A stretch of 64,000 bases of DNA from Nostoc carneum NIES-2107 (GTDB lineage Bacteria; Cyanobacteriota; Cyanobacteriia; Cyanobacteriales; Nostocaceae): NCBI GenBank assembly GCA_002368155.1, contig AP018180.1, positions 5,541,007 through 5,605,006 of the forward strand. The letters run 5' to 3'. The notes under the pieces were generated by a model. That model was not told where the DNA came from. It made no database searches and was given only the letters and a program-made list of their open reading frames with translations. Made by a program: the position numbers and the translations under genes. How positions within the stretch are numbered: the first letter of the stretch is position 1; every line of letters begins with the position of its first letter. Positions 1-8,354 of this stretch are shown piece by piece.

Positions 1-1
1 C

Positions 2-346
2 ATCGCCTCAGAAATGGCTGACACCAAGTCAACTGACCCGAAAAAAGCCATGTTTAGCGATCGCTACAACTGGGAAACCCCCTTATTAACAGGACGAGCG
101 ATCGCTAAACTAGCCAACGATTCCACAGTCATATCCCGTACAGGACGTGTACATATTGTTGCCGAACTAGCCCAACAATATGGGGTGGTAGATCAAGAAG
201 GAAACCTACCTGTCTCACTCCGTTCTTTACGTTTTCTGCTACCTATGGCAATACCACAATTGAGAAAAAATTCCTGGCTAATACCCGATATCAAAATTCC
301 TTGGTCACTATTACTACTGAGTAGCCTCAGTTCCCCAAAAATTTGA
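2..346 (+). CDS. C-terminal part of an SDR-family oxidoreductase (cut by window edge)
   Basis: The frame is open from the first bases of the window, so this is the 3' end of a gene starting upstream; the ATG at 14 is internal or coincidental. The visible 114 or so residues carry the motif SLRSLRFLLP and end in LSSLSSPKI, which I associate with the C-terminal tail of cyanobacterial short-chain dehydrogenases, beyond the Rossmann domain. The cofactor-binding and catalytic motifs lie outside the window, so substrate and cofactor cannot be judged. The gene runs toward the uspA-like gene, which converges on it from the other strand. The family assignment rests on tail similarity only. Confidence 0.5.
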   Translation: MASEMADTKSTDPKKAMFSDRYNWETPLLTGRAIAKLANDSTVISRTGRVHIVAELAQQYGVVDQEGNLPVSLRSLRFLLPMAIPQLRKNSWLIPDIKIPWSLLLLSSLSSPKI

Positions 347-414
347 TAAAAAACCATGACATGAGACATTTCCAGTGATTTATCGATAGGAGGAAAGAGG
401 TGATGAATTTTGAA

Positions 415-550
415 TTTTGCGGAAAGTTGCGTGCGGGTGTTCCCCCCGTTGAGGAGGCAGTGCGCCCTTGCGGGTTAAGAGACTTGTAGCAACTGCCGTC
501 AAACTTTCCTTGGCGTAGCCTCTGCCTTTGGGAGAAGACGAATTTTGAAT
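415..550. repeat. Dispersed repeat family F, copy 1
   Basis: About 130 bp that recurs in inverse orientation at 15770-15895. Shared words include TTGCGGGTTAAGAGACTTG and CAACTGCCGTCAAACTTTCC. On the minus strand it is open and would encode GKFDGSCYKSLNPQG, but the same words appear in unrelated intergenic positions, so this is repeat DNA rather than a gene. It separates the SDR end from the stress-protein gene. Confidence 0.7.
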
Positions 551-562
551 TCCCCAAAGGGG

Positions 563-1444
563 TCAGCTTCCGGGGAATGGGAAAAAGATTACAGGATACC
601 AGCTTTGACGCAAGATTTCAGCCGCAAAACTAGAAACCAACCATTCCTGGAGCTTACCTATAGTTTCGGAAGACACAGCAATTGCACTAATATCAGCCAT
701 AAAAGCTGTTTCTAAAATCTGATTTACAGGGTTTCCTTCCCGAACTTCTGTTTTTACTTGTAAATTTACTCCTTCCAAATCAGCTTTAATTTGAGATAGA
801 GTTGCTTGCGCCTCCTGTGGCAAAATTTTTGGTGGTCTTTCTTGACGACCAGAATTATCTATTACCCAACAAAGCTGACAATTTTGCATAAATTTGCCAG
901 GCTGTTTCTCTGCTAAATCTTTCACCTGTTGTACTAGGTAATTCGCTGATTGAGTATTGTTATAAGGAAGTAGCAAAGAGCGGAAAAGGTGCTGACAACG
1001 TAGTGTTAATTCCTCGTTAGTATAGGCAGATATTAACTGAGGACGCAGTACTAATAGAGGAATTTTGGTTTGATGGGATAAGTCAGACATCGTACTTCCC
1101 ACTAATTTTTCTGTGAATAAGCTGCGACTTTGAGAGCCTAAAATAATCAGTTCAGACTGATAACTTTGCGCTACTTTCAGGATTTTTTCAACTGCTTTTC
1201 CAGATTGAACTTCTATTTTGACTTCTACATCTGAATTATTTTCACCAACTGCTGCGGCTAATCGGGTTTGCGCTGCTTCGATGTTCTCTGTATCCACTTT
1301 TGGAATAGCACCTTTTTCCCAAACTGGTACAACGTGCAGAAACACAATTTGCTTTATCCCTGCTAGCCCAAGGCTAGAAACAAAATGTGCCAAACGGTGC
1401 AAACCATCAGCAAAATCTGTGGAAATTAAAACTCTTTCAAACAT
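563..1444 (-). CDS. Universal stress protein, two tandem USP domains
   Basis: The protein is 293 residues with two UspA-type alpha/beta domains, about 1-137 and 155-290. Domain 1 starts MFERVLISTDFADG and carries LGSQSRSLFTEKLVGST, an imperfect version of the ATP-binding G-x2-G-x9-G(S/T) signature, in which Ser replaces the second Gly. It is followed by the usual terminal strand PLLVLRP. Domain 2 lacks a recognisable nucleotide loop. Tandem USPs of this length are common in cyanobacteria and are thought to be cytoplasmic stress or nucleotide-sensing proteins. The gene lies 138 bp downstream of the ABC exporter pair on the same strand, with a hairpin between, so co-transcription is uncertain. 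There is no clear Shine-Dalgarno before the ATG at 1444. Confidence 0.85.
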   Translation of the reverse strand: MFERVLISTDFADGLHRLAHFVSSLGLAGIKQIVFLHVVPVWEKGAIPKVDTENIEAAQTRLAAAVGENNSDVEVKIEVQSGKAVEKILKVAQSYQSELIILGSQSRSLFTEKLVGSTMSDLSHQTKIPLLVLRPQLISAYTNEELTLRCQHLFRSLLLPYNNTQSANYLVQQVKDLAEKQPGKFMQNCQLCWVIDNSGRQERPPKILPQEAQATLSQIKADLEGVNLQVKTEVREGNPVNQILETAFMADISAIAVSSETIGKLQEWLVSSFAAEILRQSWYPVIFFPFPGS

Positions 1445-1506
1445 AAATAATTTAATACAACTAAGTTTTCTGTATTTTAGTTTTTTAAGACCCTTGCTGG
1501 GTTGCT

Positions 1507-1539
1507 AGATCCCCGACTTCTTTAAGAAGTCGGGGATCT
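1507..1539. repeat. Perfect 33-bp hairpin, repeat family E
   Basis: AGATCCCCGACTTCTT, one T, then its exact reverse complement. The same hairpin with a different loop end occurs at 13800-13832 and a degraded copy at 53244-53272. It sits 43 bp after the ABC exporter stop codon, so it may stabilise or end that transcript, but no U-tract follows on the minus strand. Confidence 0.8.
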
Positions 1540-1581
1540 GACCACCACCAACTTCTCACAACTAATGCGGCAGACCACTGG

Positions 1582-3363
1582 TTATGTAGCAGTTGCACCC
1601 AACTGAAGAGCATACAAGTTTGCATAGACACCTTGTTTAGCAATTAGTTCTGCATGAGTTCCTTGTTCAACAATTTGTCCTTGCTGAATGACTAACACCT
1701 GGGAAGCCTGAGTTACAGTACTGAGACGGTGAGCAATGACAAAGCTGGTACGCCCTTGCAACAAACGTGCGATCGCACTTTGTACTAGTGCTTCGGTGCG
1801 GGTGTCTATACTGCTGGTGGCTTCATCAAGTATCAAAATTCGCGGGTTAATTAATATCGCACGGGCAATACTAATTAGTTGGCGCTGTCCCTGGCTGAGA
1901 GGCGCACCCCGTTCGCCTAATTGAGTTGAATAACCCTGGGGTAATGAGGTGATGAACTCATGCACATTTGCCCTTTGCGCTGCAGCTTCGATATCTGCTT
2001 GGGTAGCATTAGGAACACCAAAAGCAATATTTTCCGCTACAGTACCGCTAAATAAAATATTATCTTGCAGGACAATACCAATTTGACGGCGCAAACTAGC
2101 TTGTGTCACAGTCCGCACATCAATTTCATCAATTTTGACTGCACCATCAGAGACATCATAAAAGCGCAATATCAGGTTAATAATTGTGGTTTTGCCAGAA
2201 CCAGTAGGGCCGACTAAGGCGATCATTTGTCCTGGATAGGCGTGTAAATTTACACCTTTAAGTACTAATTGCTCTGGGTTATAGCCAAATTTTACATCCT
2301 CGAAAGTCACCTCTCCTTGAATTGGTGGCATTTCAATGGCATCGGGTGCATCATTGAGTTGTGATGGTTCATCTAAAAGCAGGAAAATTCGCTCTAATCC
2401 GGCAAAAGCAGACTGAGCTTGAGTGTAAAACTGGCTGAGAATTTGAATAGGGCGGAAAAACTGTTGCACATACAGTAAAAAGGAAGTCACCACACCCACT
2501 GTTGCGCCACCAGTCACAGCTAGATAGCCACCATAAGCGAGAACACCTGCGGTTGCTAAAGTATTGAGAAAATCAATTGATGGTAAAAATGCCGCAGTAA
2601 TAGCTACAGCTTCGACATTGGCATCCCGATTAGCAGCGTTGAGAATATCAAACTCGGCAATGTTGATATGTACACGATTAAAAGCTTGTGCTTCCCGCAC
2701 ACTACCAATATCTTCTTCCAATTTGGCGGAAAGTTCGCCGATGGTTTGCCTGGTGACACGAAATCTCGCTCTTGCCCAACGTGCAAACAAGCTGGTGGTT
2801 AAAATCATCAGTGGTACAACTAGGTTGCTTAACAAGCCAAGTTGCAGATTGATTGTCAGCATGGCAATCACAATGCCCACCAAACTAAAAGTGTTGCCTA
2901 GCATTTGGGCGATTGTTTGACCAAATGCTTGATTAACAGTGTTGACATCATTTAGCAGACGGCTCATTAAATCGCCTGCTTCACTGCGGTCAAAAAAGCT
3001 CAGTGGTAAACTTTGAATTTTGGTGAAAATATCTTGTCGCAGTTGCGCCAGCAAGCGCTGCATAATCCAGCCAACTCGCATAATTTGACCGCGAATTGCC
3101 CAGACACCAAGGGCATAAATTAGCCCTAGTAAGGCTAATAGCAAGAGCAATCCTGATAAATTACCTTGGGCAATTAGGTGATCGACTGACCAGCCAAGTA
3201 GAAATGGCCCGATCGCCTGAGTTGATGCACCAATGAGAACTAATGTCAAGGCAATGGGGATTTCTTTGCGGTAAGGTCGCAAGTATTGTAAAAAGCGCCG
3301 CAAGGTTGAGAGTTGATTACTTGCTTGTTGTTCGGGCGCAACAACTGGGCCAATACCTCTCAT
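1582..3363 (-). CDS. ABC exporter subunit, TMD-NBD half-transporter with canonical Walker B
   Basis: A 593-residue half-transporter: six membrane segments in about 30-330, then an ATPase domain. Walker A is LVGPTGSGKTT (about 383-393), the signature is LSQGQ rather than LSGGQ (about 490), Walker B is ILILDEATSSID with the catalytic Glu, and the switch is FVIAHRLSTV with the His. Its ATG overlaps the stop of the upstream gene in an ATGA arrangement, which implies translational coupling and equal amounts. The partner has the complementary defects, so the two should form one heterodimer with one active and one degenerate ATP site, as in TM287/288 or BmrCD. The substrate cannot be read from sequence; drugs or lipids are typical for this class. 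Confidence 0.9.
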   Translation of the reverse strand: MRGIGPVVAPEQQASNQLSTLRRFLQYLRPYRKEIPIALTLVLIGASTQAIGPFLLGWSVDHLIAQGNLSGLLLLLALLGLIYALGVWAIRGQIMRVGWIMQRLLAQLRQDIFTKIQSLPLSFFDRSEAGDLMSRLLNDVNTVNQAFGQTIAQMLGNTFSLVGIVIAMLTINLQLGLLSNLVVPLMILTTSLFARWARARFRVTRQTIGELSAKLEEDIGSVREAQAFNRVHINIAEFDILNAANRDANVEAVAITAAFLPSIDFLNTLATAGVLAYGGYLAVTGGATVGVVTSFLLYVQQFFRPIQILSQFYTQAQSAFAGLERIFLLLDEPSQLNDAPDAIEMPPIQGEVTFEDVKFGYNPEQLVLKGVNLHAYPGQMIALVGPTGSGKTTIINLILRFYDVSDGAVKIDEIDVRTVTQASLRRQIGIVLQDNILFSGTVAENIAFGVPNATQADIEAAAQRANVHEFITSLPQGYSTQLGERGAPLSQGQRQLISIARAILINPRILILDEATSSIDTRTEALVQSAIARLLQGRTSFVIAHRLSTVTQASQVLVIQQGQIVEQGTHAELIAKQGVYANLYALQLGATAT

Positions 3364-5138
3364 TTATTCTCCTTTGCCTTAACTTGAGATTCCAAAATTG
3401 CACCGTAAAGCGGGCTGGTTTGCATCAAGTCCTCATGGGTTCCTTGGGCTACCAACCTTCCTTTATCAATTAACAAAATGCGATCAGCATTCTTCACAGT
3501 ACTAATGCGTTGAGCCACAACAAAGGTCACACAAGCTTTGCGACGCATTAAGTTATCGAGTTCGGCTTGGATTTGCGCCGCAGTTTTAGCATCTACTGCT
3601 GAGGTACTGTCATCCAAAATTAGAATACTGTAATCGGTGAGTAGGGTACGGGCGATCGCAATCCGTTGCTTTTGTCCCCCAGATAAACCGATACCTCTCT
3701 CCCCGACAATCGTCTCGTAGCCATCGGGTAAACCTTCGATAAAATCATGGATTTGGGCAGTTTTTGCGGCTTCAATGACTTCTGCTAATGTGGCGTTGGG
3801 TTTCGCGTAAGCGATATTCTCACGGAGAGTACCAGAAAATAGCGTAGTTTCTTGAAAGACAATGCCAATATGCGCCCTCAGGCTTTTGAGGGTAAAATCC
3901 TGCACATCCCGCCCATCGATGCGAATTGCGCCGTTAGTGACATCATAAAAGCGGGGAATCAAGTTCATCACAGTACTTTTACCGGAACCTGTCATTCCCA
4001 AAACAGCGATCAGTTCTTTCGGCTTAGTTTCAAAAGAAACATCCTTCAGCGCTTCGGTTGTAGCACCAGGATAACGAAAAGAGACATTTTCAAAGGTGAT
4101 TCTACCACCACAAGTTTTAAACTCAATTGCATCAGAGCGATCGCGAATTTCCACGGCTGCGTCTACCACTTCATAAACTCGCTGTGCTGAAGCCGCAGCT
4201 TGTGCGATCGCAGGTGCAGCAAACCCAATCAATAAAATTGGTTGCAGTACCAGAACTAAATAGGAGTTAAAAGCTACCAGTTCGCCAATCGAGAACCTCT
4301 GACCAATTACCTGCGCCCCCCCATAGCCAAAAACTGCCAAAGTCACTAAATTACTTAGCAAAAAGATAAACGGGAAGGTATTATGGATGGCATCAATAGT
4401 CCTCATGTTAGCTTTAACAAGGGCATCATTGAGTCCTGTGTAACGTGACCTTTCCGCCGACTCGCGCACAAAGGCTTTAACTACCCTAATCCCTACTAAA
4501 TTTTCTTGTAATACCGCATTCAAGTCACCCAGTTGTTGTTGTATCTGACCAAATAATCGGTCATTGCGGCTAATAAATCGTGCCATTAACCATCCTGAGA
4601 TTGGCACGACTGTTAAGGTAATTAATGCCAATCGCCAATTCATGATCAGCAGAACTACCGCAATCGTCACCAATGTCACTACTGCACCAATTACCTGAAT
4701 TAAGCTAGTGCCAACAAATGTGCGGATTTGCTCAATATCGCTGGTAACGCGAGTTAATAGTTGCGAAGTTTGCGCCTTGTCGTGATAGCTAAAACTGAGA
4801 TTTTGAATTTTGCTGAAAATCTTATTGCGTAAATCATAGGCTACACCTTGAGAAGCCGCTTCCGCCCAATAGCTTTGTCCAAAATTAAACAAACCCCGAG
4901 CGATCGCTGCAACTACCATCCATGCAGCACTATAAAGCACTATTTGTAAATTTTGCTGGACAATACCTCCATCAATTCCCCAGCGAAATAATTGGGGGGT
5001 AATTGCATTCGCAACTGTCAAAAGTAAGAGACTTAATAAAGCTCCTAAGGAAATCCATAGATAATTTCTTAAGCTACCCAAAACACGCTGGATTGCTTGC
5101 ATTGACGAATTTTCTGTGAGTTCTGATTGTGGTAGCAA
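3360..5138 (-). CDS. ABC exporter subunit, TMD-NBD half-transporter with degenerate catalytic residues
   Basis: A 592-residue partner of the gene at 1582-3363. It has six membrane segments, then an ATPase domain with Walker A VLGMTGSGKST (about 381-391), a canonical signature LSGGQKQR (about 485) and Walker B ILILDDSTSAVD. The catalytic Glu is Asp, and the switch His is Gln (VVAQRISTV). Those two changes are typical of the non-hydrolysing half of a heterodimeric exporter. The frame opens with a TTG at 5138 preceded by an AAGGGTGA-like ribosome site; an ATG at 5102 (MQAIQRVLGS) is an alternative start. The gene is first of a two-gene operon, and a 400-bp repeat-rich region lies upstream. Confidence 0.9.
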   Translation of the reverse strand: MLPQSELTENSSMQAIQRVLGSLRNYLWISLGALLSLLLLTVANAITPQLFRWGIDGGIVQQNLQIVLYSAAWMVVAAIARGLFNFGQSYWAEAASQGVAYDLRNKIFSKIQNLSFSYHDKAQTSQLLTRVTSDIEQIRTFVGTSLIQVIGAVVTLVTIAVVLLIMNWRLALITLTVVPISGWLMARFISRNDRLFGQIQQQLGDLNAVLQENLVGIRVVKAFVRESAERSRYTGLNDALVKANMRTIDAIHNTFPFIFLLSNLVTLAVFGYGGAQVIGQRFSIGELVAFNSYLVLVLQPILLIGFAAPAIAQAAASAQRVYEVVDAAVEIRDRSDAIEFKTCGGRITFENVSFRYPGATTEALKDVSFETKPKELIAVLGMTGSGKSTVMNLIPRFYDVTNGAIRIDGRDVQDFTLKSLRAHIGIVFQETTLFSGTLRENIAYAKPNATLAEVIEAAKTAQIHDFIEGLPDGYETIVGERGIGLSGGQKQRIAIARTLLTDYSILILDDSTSAVDAKTAAQIQAELDNLMRRKACVTFVVAQRISTVKNADRILLIDKGRLVAQGTHEDLMQTSPLYGAILESQVKAKENK

Positions 5139-5320
5139 TGGAATTCACCCTTGTATCTTTTAAAGATTATCTCGCATATTGAATACTCATGCTGAGCTTG
5201 ATTATGTATAAAGAGTGAATATTACATTGTCCATGAAATTATGTAATTAAATATGTTTGATTGTTTATTATCTTTTCAAATTGCTTAATAGATAAATATT
5301 ATGTAGCTTGAAATAGCACT

Positions 5321-5419
5321 TATACAAATTAGAAACAACAATGCGACAGATTGTAGGGGCAAGGCACTGCCTTGCCCTCTAGGTTATATTGATGTGTCAC
5401 TAACATTATTTGATTTTGT
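5321..5419 (-). repeat. MITE-like repeat family A, copy 1
   Basis: About 100 bp, palindromic overall, with a core GGGGCAAGGCACTGCCTTGCC flanked by GCGACAGATTG on one side and a GATGTGTC(A/G)C word on the other. Seven copies occur in the window (5321, 9844, 15663, 36560, 39814, 50470, 55117). Full copies begin ATACCAATT and end AATTGGTAT. It lies upstream of the exporter operon and carries no ORF. Confidence 0.75.
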
Positions 5420-5451
5420 AGAAACCTTAACCACACGAAAAGCTTTGGTCT

Positions 5452-5478
5452 GATGCGTTACGCTATCGCTAACGCATC
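5452..5478. repeat. Hairpin repeat family G, copy 1
   Basis: GATGCGTTA, a 9-bp loop, then TAACGCATC. Related hairpins with the same stem occur at 50594-50628 and 53181-53211, and looser variants at 8025, 20479, 25454, 39768 and 47932. Nothing else is visible in 5139-5539 apart from this, the family A copy and the heptamers. Confidence 0.7.
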
Positions 5479-5516
5479 CTACTGGATTTGGAAATTTCAA
5501 AATAATTTTACTCATG

Positions 5517-5545
5517 AATTACGAATTACGAATTACGAATTACGA
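5517..5545. repeat. Short tandem heptamer run (ATTACGA)
   Basis: Four consecutive ATTACGA units, matching the STRR class of short tandem repeats described for heterocystous cyanobacteria. The run touches the stop codon of the M24-type gene. A second run of the same heptamer lies at 31503-31530. Confidence 0.8.
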
Positions 5546-6640
5546 ATTCTCCAAAACTACTGGGCGCAATCTTCCTTCTACTTCTACATGAGGAAAATTA
5601 GCATCAAAAGTTAAATTTTCCAATTTACCATCTTCACGAATTACAAAAGTATCTTCAATCTTTGCCCCTGGTAAACTGGGGTTCCAAGCCATAGCCATAT
5701 TTTGAGCTAAAGTATCACTAGTATTAGGATTAGCTACTATTTCTCTTGCTAAATATCCTGTCGTTCCACCTTGATGATGTTCGCGGATTGCATTAGGAAA
5801 TCCATGCTGTTGATAAGTTTGTGCTAAAGTTTCATAAACTGTATTCAGCGGTTTTCCTGGTTGGCATAAATTCAACACTGAGGCTTCAATTTCGCGGATA
5901 TGTTGGTGCAATTTAGCGTTTGCTTCTGGGAGTTTACCAAAACAGACAAATCGCGTAAGATTTGCATATAATCCATAGCCTCGCGCACAAAATACCATCA
6001 TTGCTTCTCTGCCAATTTCTTCTTTTGTCGCCGTCGCATGGCGATATAAAGGTAAACGTCTTTCTCCTGCAACGAGTGTCAGCGCTGGATGCAAACCCCT
6101 AGCCCACAAAGCTTCTGCACCTGCACCGGCTAATTGATATTCTGTCCAAGTAGGTTGAGCAACTTTTAGTACCTCTGTCATTGCTTCGCTGGCTTTACGC
6201 CCGACTTGGCGATAACGCTCAATTTCCGTAGGTAACAGTACGCGTTTATGATTAAGTAGAGAAGCGGGTAATTGTTTTTCGACATGGGAGAGAGGGCGAT
6301 CGCTTAACACTATGCCCCCATTGGTAGCATCGCGGACAAAAGCTTCACGGGCGTTACTATCAGCCCAAGGGTTAATGTGCAGCTTAAAATCAATTGGTAA
6401 TTCTTCATCCTGTAAACGCTGGGCTTCTATTTCATCCGTCAGTATCCATGCATCTTGTGCAGTTACCAAAACTTCTGCAACCCCAGTTTCCGCAGTCAGC
6501 AGCACAGTGTTGGAACCGCCAGCAGTCGCCCAAGCAAACCAATCAGTTCCACGTAAACGCAATCCTGACGCTTCAGTTTCATTAAGGGTTTGGCGGATCA
6601 ATTCTAACTTGAGGGAAATTTCTTGATTTATGGAATTCAT
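5540..6640 (-). CDS. M24 (creatinase/aminopeptidase P fold) family protein with missing metal ligands
   Basis: About 366 residues from the ATG at 6640 (MNSINQEISLKLELI), chosen because AAGGA lies 7 bases upstream. A longer reading to 6679 adds 13 residues without a better site. The N-terminal creatinase-like half spans about 1-150 and the pita-bread half about 155-366. Active M24 peptidases bind two metals through D, D, H, E and E. Here the first region reads VFCARGYGLYANLTR (both Asp replaced, by Cys and Asn), the His region EHHQGGTTGY is kept, the first Glu region reads MAWNPSLPG (Glu to Asn), and only the last Glu (KIEDTFVI) remains. It is therefore probably not a dinuclear metallopeptidase. 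It has no operon partner; the repeat zone with the IS1 element lies just upstream. Confidence 0.8.
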   Translation of the reverse strand: MNSINQEISLKLELIRQTLNETEASGLRLRGTDWFAWATAGGSNTVLLTAETGVAEVLVTAQDAWILTDEIEAQRLQDEELPIDFKLHINPWADSNAREAFVRDATNGGIVLSDRPLSHVEKQLPASLLNHKRVLLPTEIERYRQVGRKASEAMTEVLKVAQPTWTEYQLAGAGAEALWARGLHPALTLVAGERRLPLYRHATATKEEIGREAMMVFCARGYGLYANLTRFVCFGKLPEANAKLHQHIREIEASVLNLCQPGKPLNTVYETLAQTYQQHGFPNAIREHHQGGTTGYLAREIVANPNTSDTLAQNMAMAWNPSLPGAKIEDTFVIREDGKLENLTFDANFPHVEVEGRLRPVVLENS

Positions 6641-6728
6641 CGCTACTTCCTTATCCCTACTTGCATTCCAAAAGTGCAAACATCAACGCCTGTACTGCAA
6701 TGCATACGGATTTTAAAGTGGGAATTTG

Positions 6729-7483
6729 GGCGTTGCATAATAGAGGGATGAATTTAGGTGCGCTACTGTGAATTGTCCATACTGCGGCTCTACTGAGATT
6801 AGGAAAAATGGCTGGCGACGAGGTAAACAGAATCACATCTGTACTAATTGCGATCGCCAATTCATTGATATCTACAGCCCACCAAAAGGATACTCAGATG
6901 AGAAGAAAGTAGAATGCTTAAAAGCATACGTTAATGGTGCAGGCTTTAGAGCAATTGAACGTCAAACAGGGATTCATCACACGACGATAATTAACTGGGT
7001 AAAACAAATCGGCGAAAAGTTGCCGGAGGCACCGCCAACAGATAAAATACCATCCGTTGGGGAATTAGATGAACTAGAAACTTTTGTGCGGTCAAAAAAA
7101 ACAAAATTTGGATATGGACGGCGTTAGACCACTTTAATAGGGGAATTTTGGCTTGGGTTGTAGGAGACCATAGTGCAGAAACCTTTAAACCTTTATGGAA
7201 TATTGTTAGCCTCTGGGGATGCTATTTTTACGTCACAGATGGATGGCCTGTTTACGCTAGTTTCATTAACCCAGGAGACCATATTATTAGCAAAACATAT
7301 ATGACACGAGTAGAAGGAGAAAATACACGTTTACGCCATTATCTGGCACGTCTACATCGCAAAACATTATGTTACTCCAAATCTGTAGATATGCTTAAGC
7401 TATCAATTAAATTGTTACTACATTACCTGAAGTATGGAGAAATACCCGTATTTAGCTAATTCATCCCGCATTTATGCAACGCC
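6729..7483 (+). mobile_element. IS1-family insertion sequence with terminal inverted repeats and 8-9 bp target duplication
   Basis: About 755 bp. The left end starts GGCGTTGCATAATAGAGGG and the right end, read on the other strand, starts GGCGTTGCATAAATGCGGG; about 24 of 28 bases match, running into GATGAATT. The flanks are GGAATTTG at 6721-6728 and GGAATTTG at 7484-7491 (9 bp if the next G is counted), a target-site duplication of the size expected for IS1. The element encodes one frameshifted transposase. Confidence 0.88.
6768..7459 (+). CDS. IS1-family transposase, InsA and InsB' joined by a probable -1 frameshift
   Basis: The first frame (6768-7127) encodes an InsA-like DNA-binding part: zinc finger with CPYCGS and CTNCDRQF, then a helix-turn-helix (FRAIERQTGIHHTTI). 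The second frame holds the DDE catalytic part, with FYVTDGW for the second Asp and a Glu in VEGENTRLRHYL, ending at 7459. At 7094-7102 the sequence is eight A then C. A -1 slip there converts ...RSKKTKFG into ...RSKKNKIWIWTALDH and joins the two parts without loss. IS1 itself uses a -1 slip on an A-rich site, so programmed frameshifting is likely and the element may be active. An ATG at 7148 could otherwise start a short separate product. Confidence 0.85.
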
Positions 7484-7735
7484 GGAATTTGGTTTGGGGA
7501 AAAGGTGAAAGGGTAAAGGTTAAAGGTTTTTTCTTGTCCCTTTTCCCCTTCCCCTTTTCTCATTTCCCTTTTTCCCCTTCACCGACAAGTATGGGGGTTT
7601 GGGGCTGTACCGTATTTTTATTTACAATTGGTATTACCTCGGATTTAAGCGAATTGTTACCAGAAAAACCTCAACCCTAAGACTGAGGGAATTGATAGCC
7701 ATCGAAAATTGGTTGTGAAAAGTTGCTACAAGGTA

Positions 7736-8002
7736 CGTGAAACACGGAAACGTTAACCCTGAAGTTTATTCCGGGAAAGCGGAAGTTGATTCCGATTACG
7801 CGAAACACGGAAACGTTAACCCTGAAGTTTATTCCGGGAAAGCGGAAGTTGATTCCGGATACGCGAAACACGGAAACGTTAACCCTGAAGTTGATTCCCA
7901 GAACCCTGAAGTTGATTCCGATTACGCGAAATACGGAAACGTTAACCCTGAAGTTTATTCCCAGAACCCTGAAGTTGATTCTGGCTACGTGAAATACAAA
8001 AA
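7736..8002. repeat. Minisatellite of 63-bp units
   Basis: Four full units plus part of a fifth, starting at 7736, 7799, 7862, 7925 and 7988, each beginning CG(C/T)GAAA(C/T)ACGGAAA. Each unit is built of three 21-bp modules, such as GAAGTTGATTCC followed by a variable 9-mer. Because 63 is divisible by 3, several frames stay open on both strands (for example 7737-8039 plus and 7677-8141 minus). None has a convincing ribosome site or homology, so I do not call a gene. Confidence 0.85.
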
Positions 8003-8096
8003 CATCAAAGCAATTACAAAAAATTGTAGGGTGTGTTAACGGCTGTGAAAGGTTTTGAGGCTGAGAGAGAATGCGAATCAGCCGTAACGCACCGCC

Positions 8097-8290
8097 TATA
8101 ACTAACGCTCTTCCGTTACTTTGGGGAGAGTTAAGAATCATTCTAGGTTGGGTTGAGGGACGAAACCCAACATTTTCACGACTTTGTTGGGTTTCACTCC
8201 GTTCAACCCAACCTACGCCAAATAAGGCTTTTGACGCTAACTGAACGGTATTGCCATATAACTAACGCTCTTCCGTTACTCTGGGGAGAG
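8097..8290. repeat. 34-bp direct repeat pair enclosing a nested hairpin
   Basis: TATAACTAACGCTCTTCCG followed by TTACTTTGGGGAGAG occurs at 8097-8130 and again, with one mismatch, at 8257-8290. Between them, 8145-8214 is a nested inverted repeat: AGGTTGGGTTGA with TCAACCCAACCT outside, AAACCCAAC with GTTGGGTTT inside. No gene is supported in 7594-8337. Confidence 0.75.
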
Positions 8291-8354
8291 AAAATAAATG
8301 TAAGTCGGGTTGAAACCAATGAAACCCAACTATATCAAAATACAGTTCAGTTAA

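Larger units (their letters stand above)
6693..7593. repeat. MITE-like repeat family B, copy 1, interrupted by an IS1-family element
   Basis: The left part (6693-6728) and right part (7484-7593) together match intact family B copies at 13865-13990 and 52584-52709. The right part includes the words TTTGGTTTGGGGAAAAGG and ACCGACAAGTAT. The element is a long imperfect palindrome ending in AATACT...CGGTTAAGG-type inverted repeats. Here it was split by the insertion at 6729-7483. Confidence 0.75.

Noticed and set aside
327-557. 76-codon minus-strand gene
   Set aside because: The frame is made mostly of the dispersed repeat F and overlaps the end of the SDR gene.
1507-1539. Rho-independent terminator of the ABC exporter operon
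   Set aside because: The stem is perfect but no U-run follows, and the same hairpin occurs in unrelated positions, so it is treated as a repeat.
7736-8002. CRISPR array
   Set aside because: Units are contiguous and nearly identical throughout; there are no unique spacers and no cas genes.
7677-8141. Open frames of 154, 100 and 68 codons across the 63-bp repeats
   Set aside because: They are a by-product of a repeat length divisible by three. No ribosome site, no recognisable protein, and open in several frames at once.
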